Below, in pieces: positions 37,237 through 49,978 of a DNA stretch of 64,000 nucleotides. A program made the translations under genes and the position numbers. The DNA lies in assembly GCA_028023455.1 (NCBI GenBank), contig JAQFVV010000182.1, forward strand, positions 1,488,001 through 1,552,000, given 5' to 3'. The first letter of the stretch is position 1. Every line of letters begins with the position of its first letter. This stretch comes from Epiperipatus broadwayi (lineage: Eukaryota; Onychophora; Udeonychophora; Euonychophora; Peripatidae). Below the pieces are notes generated by a model, which saw only the letters and a list, made by a program, of their open reading frames with translations, was not told the DNA's origin and did no database searches.

Positions 37237-37701
37237 GGAGCAATAAACAGACATCAAGATGTGGTATGGATTTGATGGTAGCAGTTTAAATCTGAATTAT
37301 CTAAAAGCAAAGGCAAATCTTCTTGTTTCTACATTTTTGTCATGTTTATGCTAGTCTTTCTAATTCAAGGATTGACATATAGAATGTTCAAAAACGGATT
37401 TAATAATTAGTGTTCAAGAAATTCTTCTGCTTTATTTATCCTAATGGAAGATAACAAATCTTTAGCAATTTCTAATTTGGATAAAATCATTAAAATTTGA
37501 ATTAATTTAAATATCACAATAGCTTTTAGAAAGCAATCTTGGATGTTGAGGTTCCAATAGGCTGTTTTTGCATTTAACAAATTAAAAGAAAGTGCACTTA
37601 TCATTGTGATATAACTAACATAGTTAAATCATTTGTACTTAATTCTATGAACTTTATTATATGGAACTACCATAACAATATAATATAAAATAGCAGCAAA
37701 C
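37237..37701. other. AT-rich sequence
   Basis: A 65-codon minus-strand frame (37,407-37,604) is not recognisable. Confidence 0.5.
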
Positions 37702-37714
37702 AAATGAAGATATT

Positions 37715-38096
37715 AAACCACTAAACATCACATAGATCACCATCTCTTATGCTAGCACATAACTGTTATTAAACAGGCAAAACTCTCCATATAGTAGTCC
37801 CACCCTATGCCAACCAGAGTAATCAATGGATGCCAGAAGGCTTGTGCATAAAATCCCCATCTAGTGCCTACTCATCCAATATCCCCAGACTAGTTTCTGG
37901 TTTCTAGCCTTTGTCAGTGAGAAGCCTTGGATCTGAGAGCACTGCACCTAGATCTTAGGCTACAAGTCAGAAACTAGTCTGGGGATATTGGATGAGTAAG
38001 CACTAGATGGGGATTTTATGCACAAGCCTTCTGGCATCCATTGATTACTCTGGTTGGCACAGGGTGGCACTACTGTAAGGAGAGTTTTGCCTGTTT
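37715..38096 (-). mobile_element. Hairpin retroposon family, copy 3
   Basis: Long palindrome between GGCAAAACTCTCCATA (37,777 onward) and its inverse ending GGAGAGTTTTGCCTGTTT at 38,096. Internal blocks are TCAATGGATGCCAGAAGGCT, CCCCATCTAGTGCCTACTCA and CCCCAGACTAGTTTCTGG, with their inverses. On this strand the unique tail lies first (ACATCACATAGATCACCATC from 37,725), so the element is in minus orientation. A perfect 13-bp target duplication, AAATGAAGATATT, lies at 37,702-37,714 and 38,097-38,109. Confidence 0.88.
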
Positions 38097-38109
38097 AAAT
38101 GAAGATATT

Positions 38110-39767
38110 CTATATATTTTAAAATTATATTGGCAAGTTTATAAAACCTATTGATATGTTCTTCAGCTTGCTAAATGTTATAATATCTACTATAGATTGG
38201 CAATGAGAAATTAATAAAAAAAATAGCGAAAAATTTATTTTACAGTAAATTTGAGCAGTGGTGTAATATTAATTGCTTCATTGGAATGATATATTCTGAA
38301 AATAGATTGAAATGAAGAACTATAATATCATATTTATACATGATATGAAAGTTTTTCAGGCATCATAAAATGTCTGTAAGATCAGAATGTGATATATATA
38401 TATATGGTAGTATTTGTGATTCACAGATTGTTTTGTATCTTTTTCTCGTTTTTTTTTTTTTTTTATAATTAGAATACCTACGTTATACTTGTTTATGAAT
38501 AATGTCGTTTTTTGTTCACGAAACAAAAAGATATCTCACAATTAGTAAATACAAGTTTAGCAAACCTGAGGTGACATAATTGGATAAAATAACTAACTAA
38601 AAAAAAGCAATATATTTATTATAATCAATATATGAATGAGTTATATTTTTAGTAAAGTACTGAAATCTTTATAAATAATAGTGATATTTATAGATCAAAA
38701 GAAATCGGGTTATATGCATGTGAAAATAATTCACTTTCGAATCTAAATATTATTATAGCAAGACCTTTGGCTTTCAAAGTTAAGGAAATTAATTTTATTC
38801 ACGTTACATAAAAATATTAGTTATACAAATGGATTTTTATCAGAATATTATTGTGGTCAAAGTTTAAGTGCTTATTTAAATAAATCTAAATTTGAAAAGA
38901 ATTTGTAAACAAAAATTCATAAATACATATAAATAGATTAATCAACTTGAAAAAAATAGAGGCGTCTCAATAGACGTTTTTTTATTACAAAGAAAAAAAA
39001 AGATTTGTAACAAATAGTGGTAAGTAAATGGATACATATATAAATGTGTATCAGTAATAATATAAGGGTATTAAGAAAATGTAATAATTTAAATGGTTTG
39101 GCTATAAAACATTTATGTACGAAACCTAACAGAAAGGTTTATTTCTATTCACAATTGATTTTTAACGCAATAGGCTATAGCACCGCACTAAATTTAAATT
39201 GTATTTTAAGAAATTATAATCTTTAATAATACATATGTAAAATAGCTGGTAAGATAAGGCTTGCAAATTAGTCATTCTAAGAATTAAAAATTGAAAAATA
39301 TGTAAACATAATTTTTTAGGTGTTAAATATTTATTTTAAAATACTATATCTGATATTTGATTATTTCCCAAAAAATATGGAGAATCATTTGCTTTCACAT
39401 ATTTATTTCTATTTTTTGATATATCAAGTTAAGAATTCAATGATAATCCATTTACTTTTATAGCGTTTTCATTGGAATACAATTTCTATTAATATTTAAA
39501 TGCACCAATGACATTAATATTGTTGCGAATGCTTGATTAATGATAATAATTAATTAAGTTAATTACTAATTGTGACGAATTAAGCACAACAATTTCATCT
39601 AATTAATAAAACTACAGTTTTTTTTTTTTTTTGTAACTTTCCTTGTCATGGAATGATTCTAATAATGTCCTGGAACCCACTATTTTACCACTATCATAAA
39701 CTGTTGATTGGTAGAATACCTTACTGCGAAACTTCTTGGTGAATTTTTATAAATTGGCTTAATCGCT
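38110..39767. other. AT-rich sequence
   Basis: T-rich run near 38,448-38,465. A 60-codon frame (39,044-39,226) is unremarkable. No features called. Confidence 0.5.
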
Positions 39768-39780
39768 AATATCACTATTA

Positions 39781-40059
39781 AGCATCACATGATTACCATC
39801 TCTTATACTAGCACATAATTGTTTATAAACAAGGCAAAACTCTTCATACAGTAGTGCCACCCTGTGCCAACCAGAGTAATCAATGAATGCCAGAAGGCTT
39901 GTGCATAAAATCTTATGAAGGCCACAAGCCAGAAACTAGTCTGGGGATATTGGATGAGTAGGCATTAGATAGGGATTTTATGCACAAGCCTTCTGGCATC
40001 CATTGATTACTCTGGTTGGCACAGAGTGGCACTACTGTATGGAGAGGTTTGCCTTGTTT
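39781..40059 (-). mobile_element. Hairpin retroposon family, copy 4
   Basis: Same structure and orientation as copy 3, with a shorter left arm: after TCAATGAATGCCAGAAGGCT the sequence jumps near CATAAAATCTTATGAAGGCC into the centre. It ends GGAGAGGTTTTGCCTTGTTT-like at 40,059. A perfect 13-bp target duplication, AATATCACTATTA, lies at 39,768-39,780 and 40,060-40,072. The tail end (AGCATCACATG) matches the GTGATGT end of the other copies. Confidence 0.86.
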
Positions 40060-40072
40060 AATATCACTATTA

Positions 40073-43000
40073 CAGTATAAAAACAGCGCTATATAAAATA
40101 ATATCTCATTATAAATGAATTAAGAATAATTAAAAAAATAAACTATTCATTTCAAAAAAATATTGCTGGTAAATGAACAGTCACTTAAACATACATTTCT
40201 AATGTAATTTATAAAACAATTCACGATTTTAAAAAAATTAAAAATTATTTAAAATTACAAGCTTATTTTCTGTTTAATATTGATCTTAAAAGTAATATTT
40301 TGATCATACTGAACATCTTTCATAATTTAATTCTAATTATTTTACTACATTTTATTTTACCAGTCACAAACACTTATATTTATAGTGGACAGAGAGCACA
40401 TTGAATGATAGAAATTAATGTTTACCAAATATTATAATTTTTATTAAAATACCTGGAATCAATTTATCAAAATAATCACTACTAATATAATCATTATGTA
40501 TTTCTCTTTTTTTGAAGCAAAGCTATAATTTTACAATTATTTCTTGTTTTTAATAATAAAACTTCTTAAAGTGTATGATTTATAGTGGACAAGAAAATTA
40601 AAAAAATATTTTGTGCTATGCAATCTTTATGTTAAGTGTAAGTTAAGAATTATTATTATTAAACCTGATAATTGTCAGGCTATTTTTATAAAAGAGCAAT
40701 TTTAAGAAGTTTTTCTTATAGAAATGAGAAATAAAATAGTTCCAATAGTATAGTTTTGATTCAAAAAAATGGAGTTTTATAAAGATTACATTAGCATGGG
40801 GTATTCTAATAAATTAAGTTTATTTTGTTTAATAAAAATATTAAAAGTGATAAGAATAATTTAAAAGAGATTATTAATAAAAAAATACGTATATTTCTTT
40901 GCCTTTTAAATTATTTTCTTACAAAATTTTAAAGAGTAATCATAATGTATTTGGTAATAAGAAAATAATATAAAGAATGTAATTTTAAATCATTTATTAA
41001 ATATCAAAGATAAAAGTGATGGAAATCCTGAAGTTATTTATACTAATCCTCTTTTTTTTTGGTTTGTAAAAAGTTATATATTGGTCAAAATAGTATACAT
41101 TTAAACAAAAGAATAAAAGTCCTGCAGTGTATATTCATGCAAAAAACACAAGAACATAAGATTTATTAGTAAAATTATCTTTATTGAGGATGGGAAATTT
41201 TTTTTTTAAATAAAACATTATGATTCTGAAACTATTGAATGAAAATAAGTTTAAATTGTTGGAAGTTAGTATAATATGTATATATGTGTGTAGTTTTGTA
41301 TTATCATTTGCATTTGAGAAATCTGCTTTAGCTTGAAATCCATTTGTAATAAATTTTTAATTTTAATTTTGGCTAGTTAATTTTGAATTGATATATTTAG
41401 TTTATTATAGTGATCAGTTTTTTTAATTTCTGTTGCTATTGTACATTTTTATTTTGGTTAATATTTAATTTTTACTGTACTTGTTTGTATTGTTTCTGTC
41501 TTTCAACTATTATTATTTATGTTATTTTTTATGCTATTATATGTTTGTTTTTTAGTATTAATATTTAGATACATTTTTAATCACATGTATATCATATTTT
41601 ATATTAGTTGCTTTTGTGAAATATGCCATTAGTTTATATATTTAGTTTTTAGCAATATTTATTTTGAATGCTTTTATAGAGTTATAAAAATTTTTTGTTT
41701 GTTTTATATGTTTATTGAATTCTTAAATTAATTGAGGTATTATTTTAAATATAGATTTTTTGGAAATTGATGTATTAATAATTTATCTATGATTGATATT
41801 AGAAAGATTAAAATTTTAACTAAATTAAATGATAAGATTGAATCTGTAAGGTGGAAAAATTATTTCTATAAAAGGTATAAAATGATTAATATTTTTCTAA
41901 AAAATTGTAGAATTAATTTGATAAAAATATGTAATAATAGATTTAATTTTGAATTTTATACTATTTGCATGTTCTTTATTATTGGTGGAACTATCATACA
42001 TATCATACATATTCTGAAATAGACTAAAACAAGCTAATTGATGTTTTTTTTTTTCATAAAAAATAAAAAACAAAAAAAAAAATAAAATAAACAGATATAA
42101 TGTTTGAAAATATAATGTATCTAAAAAACAAAATTGAAACTACTGTTTTGTAAACAGAGTGATTGAAAAAAAGAAAAATTTGAAAACATGAAAATAATTT
42201 ATTTTAAAAAATTAGAAATTAATGTGCTTAGTGAATCAAGCACATCAATACAAAAATTAAAGCATGTCACAAAGTAAATGATAGCAATAAATCTATAACA
42301 AACTGAAATACAAAAAGGTATCAGTCTCCATGTAGATGTCTTAAAGCAACAGGTATGTAAAAAATTATATTTAGATCAAAAAGCATATAAAGTGTGTGTG
42401 TATATATATATATTAAAAGCAAGTTTAATAATAAACTACTTATACATTAAACAAATCCACAACCATTAAAAATGAAAAATTTTCAATAGGTGTCATCTAT
42501 AAAAAAGTAATTAATAACAAAAAAAATCCCAGTGAATGCATGTCATTCAGGAAGATAATGGCATTACCATTTTTGGCAGAACAACTTGTCTGACAACTTT
42601 CTCCCTGGGAATTTCTCCACCTTTCCAGAATGACAGAACTATATTAGCCACAAACTGCAGCAGTGCACAGTCATTTAAGAGATTGTGTTGATGCAAAAGT
42701 ATTAATTCTTTCATTTTATTGCTTATCAGTTGGCAATAAAAAAATCATTCATCAATATTTTCATAGAAATAAAAGAAGTGACCAAAAGTATTACTTGTTT
42801 ATTTAAAGTTGTTAAAGCTACAGCATGTCACCCACTTAAGAACTAGCATGAGTTTTACTATTATATTTTCATTAAATGTTGTAGCAATGAAAATAGTGAA
42901 ACTTATGGCCTATTTATTCTTAATTTAAATATTTTTTTCTGTGAACTTTGTCATTCACATTATTTTCTTTTTATGGAATGTTTTATGGATTTGCTTTTGG

Positions 43001-43084
43001 TCTTGCTAAAATGCTATTTATATCCATGGTTTAATTTCATGCACATTTTGATTTAAATGTAACACATCTGTATGCTTTTTTATG
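40073..43084. other. Very AT-rich sequence
   Basis: About 3 kb with no repeat recognised. A 77-codon frame (41,789-42,022) is rich in I, K, N and F and is probably chance. Confidence 0.45.
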
Positions 43085-43320
43085 GCAACCATATCTGGAT
43101 TTTAATTTCTTACAGATGTATTGCCATCAGTTATTATATAAAGACTGGTATTTGGGGGGAGATTTCAGTTGATGGATTTATCCCCAAAACTTTGAATTTT
43201 AATTTCTTATGGACTTATTATCTCCAATTGCTATGTGAAGACTGATACTTTTATATTTTTGTTATGGATTTTTTGCCAATATCTTTAGGAATTTTATTTT
43301 TTATGTACTTCTTATTTTCA
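43085..43320. repeat. Degenerate tandem repeat, unit about 95-100 bp
   Basis: Units starting GGATTTTAATTTCTTACAGA (about 43,097), GAATTTTAATTTCTTATGGA (about 43,192) and GGAATTTTATTTTTTATGTA (about 43,288) share the order TTATTATCTCCA-like, GTGAAGACTGATACTT-like, then ATGGATTT. Two to three units remain. Confidence 0.5.
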
Positions 43321-43654
43321 CTCACTTTCTTATGAATTAGATAGTCTCCTTTTTTATTCTTATGCTTCTTAGTTTTATAATTCATTTTATTGTGGAATTG
43401 TGTTTGCTTTCATTGCTAAATTATTTTCTTCCTGAAGATTTTTCTAAATAAATTATATTATTTTCATACTTTCAAACATATGATTTGTTTTTCAATTATT
43501 GTCCATTTATAAAATATCTTAATTTCAGATTTGTTTTTTAAATAAATTATACTATTTTCTTATTCCAAATAAATTACATTATTTCTCTTTTTTTCTGTTT
43601 GCTTTTAATTTTTTACATAAAAAAAAAATCAAACTTTTCTTTTAGCTTACAGTG

Positions 43655-43990
43655 GTTTGTGATGTAATGCACTGTGACTTCTCCTTATACAGTCAGGAAT
43701 CTCTCAGTAACTATGCCCAGATAAATCTGTTCGCCATTTCACATTCCCTTCCCCACCCTAAGTTTTCCCATATCCTGTTCCATCCCATTTCCATAACATA
43801 ATGTTTGTCAACTCCATGGCTTTTATATCTAAATCCCCCTTATCTTTTCCCAAACCCAGTATAAAAATCAATAACCCACTTTCTGTATAATCACTTTTAT
43901 TTTTCACAACTTTATTTGTAACTTTTTTACTTTCAGGCATATACATTCAATTAACAAATGCCTAATATTTTCTATGCCTTCTTTACGCAT
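43655..43990 (-). mobile_element. LINE A 3' end, copy 3
   Basis: On the minus strand this is the last 335 bp of LINE A. The frame 43,758-43,946 reads SDYTESGLLIFILGLGKDKG, matching 7,378-7,440. The 3' UTR reads to GTGCATTACATCACAAAC at the low-coordinate end. Severe 5' truncation with an intact 3' end is the usual product of incomplete reverse transcription. Confidence 0.85.
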
Positions 43991-45794
43991 CTGGTTTCTT
44001 TGCTATATGTATGTTAGCTCCACCAATGGGTAAAGCATACAAACAATTGGCACTGAATACTTTTGTTAGATAATATAGATTTAGTTCAAAGTTTAATAAA
44101 ATTAATTTGAATAAACAAATTGATTTTAATTAGTTGATTTTAATTTTTTTTTTTAATGAATCAATTTAGAAATATGAAAGTAATTATGACAAAAATTGTA
44201 GTAATGAACTTAATCTTTCTGAGATTAATTTAAATGTGGATTTAGAAGTTTTTGATAAAAGTGTTAATTTTGTCCCTCTCTATTAACCCAGTAATTTAAA
44301 TAATGAAGAAAAGATAGATCTTAGATTAATTTTAAAATAAAAATTTAAAAAGTAGATAGGAATTCTTAATTAGTCCTACTGAGATTAAATATTTTAAAGC
44401 CAAATAATTAATGATGCTATGAAAATGATGCAGCCATTCTGATAATACAAATGATGTTTTTAGAGATAAAACAAATAAATAATTAATTGATGTTAATTAT
44501 ATATGTTTAAATAACATTATTAAAAGGAATTCAATAAACAATGAGCAAATAATGCAGAATTTACAATTTTTGAGTAAGCTTGAATACTTACAATGCTATT
44601 CTAAAGGTTTCATATCAGCATAGATGTTTATTTAATATTAAACTCATAAGGAAGATTTTCCTTTATAATTAATTTTTGATTTTAATGCTTGTGTTGATGA
44701 ATGGATTCCTAGAATTCTTAATAATATTTTAAAAAGATTTTCTTAATTTTAATAAATATGCTGTTTCATTCCTTTTTGACCCCTTTGATGAAATCAATAA
44801 GTTTAAAATGTAAAATAGAAGTACATATTTACCTTGGACAAAAAAGAAAAGAATTGTGAGAGAGACAACTTTTGCTTTGATCCTAATTTTTTTTTTTTTT
44901 TGGCTAATAAGATACTTTTTATACATTTTAATGTCCTACATAAAAAAAAAAAAATTATTAACAATAAAAAGATTTTTGAAAAATTATAAGATTATTCTAC
45001 ATATACTTTAATTTATTATTTCTAATTAAATTTTTTAAAAAAATTTAATACTCGAATATTAATCATTAGTTAGCAAAATAATTATATTCATGTAAAGAGA
45101 GATTAATAGTATTTGTATATCATTTGTTTTTTTTTTAAAAAAAAAACTATCCATGTGGGAAAATGTTACATTGTCCTTGATTTGTCAACAATTGACATAA
45201 CAACAAACAGTTCAAGAACAATTGAGTAAGGAAAAGTTAAATGTATTTTTATGCCTTGATATGTTCAAGAAAGACACTAAAATTTTATTACATATTGATT
45301 TTTTAATATATGTTTCAGGAAGCCTTTTCATTGGTGAATTTTAATGTCTGCATTGTTTCTGTTAATGAAAGAATTGTTTCAATATTTAATCTTTTCAAAC
45401 CATTTTTTCCAGTTCTGTAATTAACTGGAAATCAGGGTAGTATGCAAATAATCACTACAGAGTTCACATTCTGTATGCCAACTAATCATCAATCACTGAC
45501 ACAGAAAAAAATTGCAATACTTTAGCAGTGGTATTCAAATAGGGTACAATAAAATATCTAAGGGACTAATGGGGGGGGGGGTTACTCTACTATCATAGTG
45601 AGAATTTCCTTATTATTATTTAAAATAAATACTTTGAATGTTTAAAACTTATTTTTTTTGGAAAAGCTAACCTGATAAATTTTTTTGTCTATTTCTTTTT
45701 AAAACATTTTTTTTTTAAATGGGAACAATTCAGATAAATGATTGATCATTTAATTTATTTTTATGCATAAAAAATAATACATATTATCAATTAA
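43991..45794. other. AT-rich sequence, possibly old element remnants
   Basis: At 44,100-44,750 several short frames look weakly coding (for example FDFNACVDEWIPRILNNILK near 44,673-44,735), but I cannot assign them. A ten-base G run lies near 45,571-45,580. Confidence 0.35.
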
Positions 45795-45849
45795 CAGTTG
45801 TTGTGGGTTTGCCTCCTGGCTGATGCTATGACATATGGAAAAAAAACAA
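45795..45849 (+). mobile_element. tRNA-derived SINE, copy 3 (3' half)
   Basis: Contains the B-box half (GGGTTTGCCTCC), TGGCTGATGCTATGACATATGG and a poly(A) tail. The A-box half is missing, consistent with 5' truncation. Confidence 0.65.
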
Positions 45850-48233
45850 CTTATAGTTTAATAATTAAAAAAAAATCAAACTGCATTTAAACTCTATTAA
45901 TTTATTTTAGATTCTTGACATATCTTAGAAATTTATTTATTGGAGGAAAATTGAATTGTTTACTAATATTATTGGGATGAGCAAAGATTTGTAAATTATA
46001 TTTTAATTTTTAAAAAAAATTAATTGAAGTATTGCTAATTTATAAGAACTCTTTGAGTAAAAAAAAATATAATGTGAAAAAACCTGAATAGATATCAATA
46101 TCTGAATAGGTATGGTTGTCTTAGTATAAAGCAATTTTAATTATTTTATTTTTAAAATGTTTAGTTCACAATATATTTTATATAACATTAAATTATATAG
46201 CAGAAATTACATATAATTTAACATGTTACATTAAAATAAGGCGTTTTGTTTCTTGATCATTATTTTTCTTCGCATCTCATGAATGTTTTGCTTTATGAAG
46301 AAAGTAATAATAAGTAATAATTTGCTCAAGAAAAAAAACTAATAATGCGGAAGTTGATTATATTAGGATTTAATTATTTAAATAAGAGTTTCAAATATGT
46401 TATTTTGAAAACCAATTATCATTTCTAACGAATTTTACATTATTCTGATATTTTAATCATGTTTTCTCTTAAAATGAATTTTAACACTATTTGTACCTTA
46501 TCCATTGAATAGGTGATAAGGAAAGCAATTGTGCCTTTTTCTTAGACCAAGAGATACTTAGCTAACAATTCAAATTTTATGCTGAAGCTTATCTAGAATA
46601 TTAATTCTAAGATATTGTTTTTATAATTAATGTCTGTTTATTTTCAATTAAAATTTAGAATTTTTTGTTGTCTCTAGTATTAAATATTATTTAATTTAAC
46701 ATATTCTCCCAATGTAATTAAATTTTCCTGATAAAAAGCAATTTCAGTAAAAAAAAAAATAGAATTTTCAATCTTTCACATTTGATATTTTGTTGGGGGC
46801 AGGAGTTACATTTCATAAAAACTGAAATCGATGAATATAGATTCTTCTGTTACTTCCGGTGCTAGAACTTCATTTAAAATCCCAACTAATAAATCATTCA
46901 ATTACTTATTTATTAAAATTGAAAATAAAAATTTTATATTTATTTTTTAAAATTAAAATGCAATGCGATTTTCAACACGTATATTTTTGAGACCCTTAAT
47001 TTTCCTCTATGAATTATGCTTAAGTATTTTGTGTTAGCGCATTAGTTCTTTTGTAAGTTAATTTCATAATTCAATTGAATATTCAACAAATAATTTAAGA
47101 AATATACTATTTAATTTTACATCTTATATGTTTCATTAATATTTAAAAATGTTATGGATATTTAACAACATTCCAGTGTCTGGATCACGAATTTTTAATG
47201 CCTATAGGCAAGTCATATCGATAACAAATCTAGCAGCTTATTTTCCAAATTTCATTAATTATTAAATAAACTTTAATCGAAGCTAATTTTCGATTTTTTA
47301 CTCTACCTAATTTAATAAAAGATATTCAGATAAATTTACGAACAAAAGTACTGCATAGCATTCTGCATGTCACGTGATTAGAGCGTGATTGCTAAATGGA
47401 TTTGGTTTGCAGAGTTCTTTTTCGTAGTTTCATTTTACTTTCGGATAAAGTTTAAAACAAACGATTTTAGTAAGTATATTTCCTGAATTAATTTTTGAAA
47501 GAATTTAAAACTGTATTTATATAAATCCGCATATTTTTTTCCAATCAGTTACTGCTCTTTGATAAACTGTCCGTGTTGTCATGTTTATATTTCCGCTTTT
47601 CAACCATTGTTTGAAAATCTATCCTTAATTATAATAACAATTCAATGCATAATAGTATTTGTAAAGTAAAAATTATATTTGTAAGAAAACCACTGTTACT
47701 TTAAAAACAATTATAGTAATTATGTAGATAGGTTTTTCTTTTAAAATTACAAGTAACTTTTTTAAGGCGTGCTTTTTCGGTAAAAAATGTAAGATATCTT
47801 AATCTTACTCGGGACCTGTTGTTTTAACTATCAGAAAACTAACTTAGTTTTGCATTCTATTTTGTTTTTCTGGAAGGGAAAAGAAGAGATTGAAGGAGGA
47901 AGGGTTTTTGATTAGATTTGAAAATTGGAGATAATAAAAGTTGTAGTAATTATTGCATTACAATTGTATTATATTCAACAATAACGAAAAAATCTTGATA
48001 TTTTTTTTTAAGTAATGGTTCATATTTTTCTACCATACATTTGAATAATTTACTTATCTTACAAGGTGGTAAATTTACTTTAAAAACTGTTATTAAAAAA
48101 AAAAAAATAACTCATACATTTTTGATTTTTATTATAATGATTTGTTAGAGAAAGTTTTGTAACTTATAATTTTTTTAAAAAAGTGTAAAAATTGGAAAAA
48201 CCTAGTTAAACACTTAGAAATGTTGAATAGTAG
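45850..48233. other. AT-rich sequence
   Basis: Mostly featureless. The stretch 47,340-47,470 differs in composition and is listed separately as a possible promoter and first exon. Confidence 0.45.
47365..47470 (+). promoter_or_regulatory. Possible promoter with non-coding first exon
   Basis: A local patch with several CpGs, an E-box (CACGTGA at about 47,371) and a consensus splice donor (A|GTAAGTATA at about 47,470). No coding frame. The combination resembles a host first exon, but each signal alone is weak. Confidence 0.2.
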
Positions 48234-48343
48234 TCTTGCATTGGGTGGTCGAGAGGTCAGCGCGACTGCCTTGCATTAGCAGGCAGTTGCCCGGGTTGCG
48301 GGTTTACGTCCCAGCCTATGCTATGACACTTAAAAAAAAAAAA
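48234..48343 (+). mobile_element. tRNA-derived SINE, copy 4
   Basis: A box GGTCGAGAGG, B box GGTTTACGTCCC and the tail CTATGACACTT followed by A11. It has a longer variable arm (CAGGCAGTTGCCCGGGTTGC) than the other copies. It ends about 115 bp before the gypsy LTR. Confidence 0.7.
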
Positions 48344-48459
48344 GTTGAATAGTATAAAAACAAATATTATTGAAGATTGATGAAAGGTAAGTGGATTACA
48401 TATATAATAATTGAATTATTAAGAACATAGTGGGAAACAAGTATTATGTTTATATTAAT

Positions 48460-49021
48460 AGTTCGCGCCGGAATAATGATCCAATCATTCAATAATAATA
48501 CACAATTCAATAAATTTAAGCCAATAAACATCACATTACAGATACTTAGAATAACAAAATATATACAATAGATTAAATTTAAAGATTCACCTCCTTTACA
48601 GTTGGTGAATTAGTTTAGTTGTTAATGGTGAACTAATGCTTGGGAAGGAAATTGAAATTCCCGTTACTGTGACACTTTCAGCTTTGGGTGACCTGACTTG
48701 TATACAGTATGATAATGTCTGTAGCTAGCTGTTTCTTGTTTCAAGCTTGAACATGCCTCACTGCATTCTACCAAATAGACAGTGAGCTTACTATCATTTG
48801 ATATCTGAATGCCTACTATCAAATTATTTCCCAATCTATAGCCAGATTTTTCTTACTGAAAGCAATTGGATTCACTAGCATAGCTCTCCAGTTGACCTGT
48901 TTATGTCATTGCCTATTTATTTTCATTGTTATTTGCATTGTATAATCAATCCAATTTTGATACTATTGTAGTTTGGTCATTTCCATTATTTGAAAGTATG
49001 GTCAAGATAAGTTTAACAACA
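48460..49021 (-). repeat. 3' LTR of the gypsy element
   Basis: On the minus strand it starts TGTTGTTAAACTTATCTTGA directly after a polypurine tract (GGGGGAGGGAA, 49,022-49,032) and ends near the CGGCGCGAAC at about 48,461-48,470. Shared blocks with the other LTR include GTAGAATGCAGTGAGGCAT, GAATCCAATTG-like text and TATATTTTGTTAT. The LTRs have diverged clearly, so the insertion is old. Confidence 0.75.
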
Positions 49022-49039
49022 TTCCCTCCCCCATGGCAA

Positions 49040-49760
49040 AAGTTTTTGGCTTTAGAGTTCAAAGTCCTTAAAGCAGTTTACTCAACTATTCTTTTTACTT
49101 CATCTGTTAGCCTGATTTCATCATTATCAAGTCTGTTTCATTCTCATCATCAAGTCTAGTTTCTATATCTGGTTTTGTTTCATTATTAGGTTGATGTTTT
49201 GCATCTAATCTTAACTAAACTATCCTGTAGGGCTGATAGCCATTTAAAGTTTGGACAACTACTGTACATATCTTTTGTGTTTTTAATTATTGCTGGAGTT
49301 TATTTGGTGGTAATATGCAGTTATCTTTATATTTCAGTTTAAGGATTAACAGGTTTGTCCTAAGCCCTGTCAAATAGCAATTCAGCTGGGGTTTTGCCTG
49401 TAATTGTGTTAGATATACTATGCTATTCTAAGAACATTATAGGTGTTCTAAGAATCTGCTGTAGAGAGCTCTTTTTGTCTTTTAAATCAATCTTTTAGTC
49501 TGACAATTGCTTTCAGAATCAAATAGTAAAACTTTGCAGTAACAACTAATTTGTCTTTTATTTAACCGTATGTAGACAGGTTGTCCTAATGTACAGATCC
49601 AGTTTATCATTGAACATATCTGGATAGTTTTTTATAATTTTGTTACATTTGCTGTGAAGCCTAAGTGATTGAAGCAGTCATGGTCCAATAATTTGCTCTG
49701 CTTCCAGCTTTCATAATAACAAGCAATTAAGTAGTTTAAGATCAAGAAACACCATGGTCT
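49040..49760 (-). pseudogene. Gypsy pol remnant: RT start joined to integrase end
   Basis: Minus-strand blocks in order: SWKQSKLLDHDCFNHLGF (about 49,655-49,715, the end of the protease region at the LLGRDW-type motif), KNYPDMFNDKLDLYIRTT (about 49,577-49,632, the usual start of gypsy RT), then, after a large deletion, SNTITGKTPAELLFDRA (49,363-49,413), the conserved end of the integrase. A chromodomain-less basic tail and the polypurine tract follow. Frames are broken by stops. Confidence 0.75.
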
Positions 49761-49978
49761 TTCTTCTCAGTTGCCTGATAAGGCAGAATGAATGTTTGTG
49801 TAAATGATAAATATTTTTTCAATAGATATATACAATTATGACAGACAAAAATAAATTGTGGCCTTTATTCCCAGGAGGCTGTAAAGTCACCAACCAAGGC
49901 ATCGGTTGGTGACCGAAGACGGAGGATACTAAGAGTCCCCTGATTGTGGACCCAGGCTACCATTTGATGATGACATGT

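Noticed and set aside
37407-37604. 65-codon minus-strand frame resembling a helical protein
   Set aside because: Leu/Ile/Lys-rich, no recognisable family, no flanking splice signals. Treated as chance.
41789-42022. 77-codon plus-strand frame
   Set aside because: Composition (I, K, N, F) is what AT-rich random sequence gives; no motif, no neighbouring exon signals.
48234-48343. A functional tRNA gene
   Set aside because: Has A and B boxes, but with poly(A), a non-tRNA 3' tail and several diverged relatives. It is a SINE.
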